A stretch of DNA of 64,000 bases. Origin: Eubacteriales bacterium. GTDB lineage: Bacteria; Bacillota; Clostridia; Lachnospirales; Lachnospiraceae. Below the pieces are notes generated by a model. The model saw only the letters and a list, made by a program, of their open reading frames with translations. It ran no database searches and was not told the origin of the DNA. This document shows positions 61,512 to 64,000 of the stretch, in pieces. The stretch is from contig JAUNAK010000005.1 of NCBI GenBank assembly GCA_030527665.1, positions 1 to 64,000 of the forward strand, read 5' to 3'. Numbering within the stretch: the first letter of the stretch is position 1; each line of letters opens with the position of its first letter. The translations under genes were made by a program, and so were the position numbers.

Positions 61512-63185
61512 TCAGCCGTTCTGCTTCGGCAGCTTGAAAGAGCTCTTCAGTGAAACAACTCTTCCGAATACCGGCTGACCCGGTTTACTCAGGTTGCAGT
61601 CCGCTGTGAAGAATCCGTTTCTGACAAACTGGAAGCTTTCATATGCTTTTGCCTCCATCAGCGCCGGCTCTACATAGCAGTTTTCTTTAATCTCCAGGGA
61701 ATCCGGATTGATATTCATGGTTCCGTCTTCGTTGTATACGCCCTTCTCTTCATCGATCAGGCTGTTGTACAGACGGCACTCCACCTTCTGTGCAGTACGA
61801 GCGTCCACCCAGTGGATCGTACCCTTTACTTTTCTTCCGTCCGGGCTGTTTCCGCCGCGGCTTGCCGGATCATAGGTACAGTGAACGACCGTTACATTTC
61901 CGTTTTCATCCTTCTCATAGGATACGCATTTTACAAAATATGCCTGCATCAGACGCACTTCATTGCCCGGGAAGAGACGGAAATATTTCTTCGGCGGCTC
62001 TTCCATGAAATCGTCTCTCTCAATATACAGTTCTCTGGAGAAGGTAATGGTACGGGTTCCCAGTTCTTCATTCTCCGGGTTGTTGACTGCCTCGAATTCC
62101 TCTGTCATATCCTCCGGATAGTTGTCAATGACAAGCTTGATCGGATCCAGAACAGCCATCATACGCGGAACCTTTGTTTTCAGGTCATCACGAATGCAGT
62201 ACTCCAGCATAGCCAGGTCGGTGGAGCTGTTTGCTTTGGAGATACCTCCCAGCTCAACAAACTTGCGGATCGACTCCGGTGTGTAGCCTCTTCTGCGAAG
62301 TGCGGCAACGCTGACCAGACGCGGATCGTCCCAGCCGTCTACGATGCCTTCTTCTACCAGCTTCTTGATATAACGTTTTCCGGTAACCACATTGGTCAGA
62401 TACAGCTTTGCAAACTCGATCTGTCTCGGCGGATGTGCAAATCCGACATTCTCAACCACCCAGTTGTACAGCGGTCTGTGATCCTCGAACTCCAGTGTAC
62501 ACAGAGAATGGGTAATTCCCTCAAAAGCATCCTCCAGCGGATGAGCAAAATCGTACATCGGATAGATGCACCATTTGTCACCGGTATTCTGGTGGGTCAG
62601 ATGTGCAATTCGATACAGGATCGGATCTCTCATATTGATGTTCGGAGAGGCCATATCGATCTTGGCACGAAGTACTTTGGAACCATCCGGAAATTCGCCG
62701 TTTTTCATACGCTCAAACAGATCCAGGTTCTCTTCTACGGAACGATTTCTGTACGGGCTCTCTTTACCCGGCTCGGTAAGGGTTCCTCTGTATTCACGGA
62801 TCTGCTCTGCATTCAGGTCACAGACATAGGCTTTTCCGTCGCGGATCAACTTCAGTGCGGCTTCATACATCTTGTCAAAATAGTTGGATGCGAAGAACAG
62901 ACGGTCTTCCCAGTCAGCTCCCAGCCATGCAACATCCCGTTTGATCGCCTCAACGAACTCATCCTTCTCCTTGGTCGGATTGGTATCGTCGAAACGCATA
63001 TTGAACTTACCGTTATATTTTTTGGCAATTCCGGAATTCAGAAGAATGGATTTTGCATGTCCGATATGCAGATAGCCATTCGGTTCCGGCGGAAAACGTG
63101 TTACGACTGTATCGTATTTTCCTTCAGTAAGATCCTTATCGATCTCCTGCTCAATAAAGTTTCTCGAAACTACTTCTTCTGCCAT
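61512..63185 (-). CDS. glnS: glutaminyl-tRNA synthetase
   Basis: Charges tRNA-Gln with glutamine. The 557 residues have the HIGH-type motif [15 protein letters not shown], the GlnRS-specific region [29 protein letters not shown] and a C-terminal beta-barrel anticodon-binding part. The position of the class I KMSKS loop (VMSKRKL in E. coli) reads VVTGKRYI, keeping the Lys-Arg but not Met-Ser. I chose the ATG at 63185 ([10 protein letters not shown]). GAGGAG lies 13 bases upstream, rather far, and a GTG at 63224 is a less likely alternative. Confidence 0.95.
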   Translation of the reverse strand: MAEEVVSRNFIEQEIDKDLTEGKYDTVVTRFPPEPNGYLHIGHAKSILLNSGIAKKYNGKFNMRFDDTNPTKEKDEFVEAIKRDVAWLGADWEDRLFFASNYFDKMYEAALKLIRDGKAYVCDLNAEQIREYRGTLTEPGKESPYRNRSVEENLDLFERMKNGEFPDGSKVLRAKIDMASPNINMRDPILYRIAHLTHQNTGDKWCIYPMYDFAHPLEDAFEGITHSLCTLEFEDHRPLYNWVVENVGFAHPPRQIEFAKLYLTNVVTGKRYIKKLVEEGIVDGWDDPRLVSVAALRRRGYTPESIRKFVELGGISKANSSTDLAMLEYCIRDDLKTKVPRMMAVLDPIKLVIDNYPEDMTEEFEAVNNPENEELGTRTITFSRELYIERDDFMEEPPKKYFRLFPGNEVRLMQAYFVKCVSYEKDENGNVTVVHCTYDPASRGGNSPDGRKVKGTIHWVDARTAQKVECRLYNSLIDEEKGVYNEDGTMNINPDSLEIKENCYVEPALMEAKAYESFQFVRNGFFTADCNLSKPGQPVFGRVVSLKSSFKLPKQNG

Positions 63186-63295
63186 TTTAGTCTTTATTCT
63201 CCTCTCACTCTCCAGATCGATCACCGTGCTGCGATCCGCCTGTCGAATTTTTAACGCTGTAATTTCATTATTATAATGGATGTTTTGAGATCTGT

Positions 63296-64000
63296 CTATC
63301 CATTCATTTTGGAATAATCGGAGTATTTCCAGTTTCCGCCCATTCCATAGTAGATTCGATAGCCGTTTCGCCGCTCCTCATTCTGGAATGTCGGGTCAAA
63401 CACATACTTCACGTCATCGATTACGATCTCCACCCAGGAATGCTCCCGTGTCTGTCCTTCATTGGTCGTGATCTTTCCGGTCATCTGATAGGCTTCATAC
63501 CCAAGAGCAGAAGCCATCTCCGTCAGTACGGCTGCACGTACATAGCTGCCGCCTTCTCCGTTGGTAAAACCGTATTCCGCCAGCGCTCTTGTACTTAATT
63601 CCGCATTCCCGTATCCATCTCCGGCGGGAAGTGCGGCAGCATATCGATAAGCACTCTGGAGTGTGGATCCGATCTCTGCCAGCTTTGCTTTCGCCTGTCC
63701 CAGCATCACTTCGTCATAGATCCGGTCGTACTCCTCTTTGCTGTACTCTTTCTTACCAGGCTTCCTTGCTGCCAGCCCGTATTCCGCAAAATGCTGCAGT
63801 GCACCCACATCATCGGCTGCATACTTCTCCGCCAGTTCCGGATTCATCTCCAGATACTCCTCGAAATCATAAATAGAAGCATAATCCCGGCCTTTGCGGA
63901 TTGTAATCGGATTCGTAATCGTCGGATCCGGATCTTTCATTGCATGCCAGGCAATTCCTTCTTCATTCCATCCGATCTTCACCAGCATATCATTCTCGGC
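63296..64000 (-). CDS. DUF5648 / transglutaminase-like protein, partial (5' end beyond window)
   Basis: Only the C-terminal ~234 residues are visible and the frame stays open to the right edge. The visible part begins with the end of a DUF5648 repeat ([14 protein letters not shown]). A helical segment follows ([18 protein letters not shown], containing an [10 protein letters not shown] motif), then a transglutaminase-like domain with [21 protein letters not shown], the His motif [12 protein letters not shown] and the Asp motif YVFDPTF. The usual catalytic cysteine position appears to be a serine (GSYVRA), so the domain may be non-catalytic. It is probably secreted like the two paralogues at 52950 and 54878. 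Confidence 0.75.
   Translation of the reverse strand, partial: AENDMLVKIGWNEEGIAWHAMKDPDPTITNPITIRKGRDYASIYDFEEYLEMNPELAEKYAADDVGALQHFAEYGLAARKPGKKEYSKEEYDRIYDEVMLGQAKAKLAEIGSTLQSAYRYAAALPAGDGYGNAELSTRALAEYGFTNGEGGSYVRAAVLTEMASALGYEAYQMTGKITTNEGQTREHSWVEIVIDDVKYVFDPTFQNEERRNGYRIYYGMGGNWKYSDYSKMNG

Overview
The window looks like a chromosomal segment of a low-to-moderate GC, anaerobic Bacillota, most likely a gut Lachnospiraceae. The reasons are near-consensus sigma-A promoters with strong Shine-Dalgarno sites, dense gene packing, a CIRCE-type heat-shock operator, lrgAB, a split NAD-dependent dihydroorotate dehydrogenase (pyrK/pyrD), GlnRS, and several proteins of families I associate mainly with Lachnospiraceae (DUF5648, DUF5688, DUF5721, DUF6142, recalled by name). 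I do not assign a genus. About three quarters of the genes lie on the minus strand. There is no prophage, CRISPR array, rRNA operon or complete insertion sequence.

Layout from left to right. 0-5.6 kb: ligA, an RsuA/RluF pseudouridine synthase, a membrane-anchored unknown, tRNA-Arg(CCG) and a DUF5688 protein. 6-10.4 kb: efp, a patatin-like lipase, an orphan N-terminal transposase domain, nrdR, a candidate ~85-nt small RNA unit, a COG2426 membrane protein and uppP. 10.6-11.7 kb: tandem tRNA-Leu(CAG) genes and a flavin reductase with a long basic tail. 11.7-19.2 kb: carbohydrate metabolism (GH36 alpha-galactosidase, GPH sugar symporter, malQ) around an XRE regulator and a lipid kinase. 19.7-26.1 kb: the ATP synthase operon atpB-E-F-A-G-D-C. 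26.1-31.4 kb: a repeat-rich spacer, then a four-gene ABC system (ATPase, repeat protein, two permeases). 31.4-39.8 kb: rsuA, a YkgJ-type cysteine-cluster protein, lrgAB, a DUF1294 protein, an LCP cell-wall protein, a PH-like protein, a ROK glucokinase and an unknown membrane protein. 40-43.8 kb: purE-M-N-D. 43.9-46 kb: an unusually long M29-type aminopeptidase. 46.1-51.6 kb: pyrF-K-D-E plus a DUF6142 protein, with divergent pyrC. 51.7-56.5 kb: a cold-shock protein, a small membrane protein, two secreted DUF5648 paralogues flanking a DUF5721 gene, and aroK. 56.5-64 kb: htpG under a CIRCE-like element, a GT2 glycosyltransferase, two HAD phosphatases, glnS, and a DUF5648/transglutaminase-like protein cut by the window edge.

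The most striking observation is in the ATP synthase. No separate delta subunit gene is present, and the alpha subunit (594 aa) carries about 90 extra N-terminal residues resembling the C-terminal, b-binding domain of delta. The gamma subunit also has a C-terminal extension of about 26 residues. Together these suggest a rearranged peripheral stalk.

Other leads are a CIRCE operator built into a terminator-like dyad in front of the htpG -35 box, a dispersed family of palindromic intergenic repeats with a CCATGCAAGCATGG core, a second repeat found just past two gene ends, a self-contained promoter-to-terminator unit that could be a small RNA, and an ABC system whose partner protein has five 22-residue GYDPQTG repeats.
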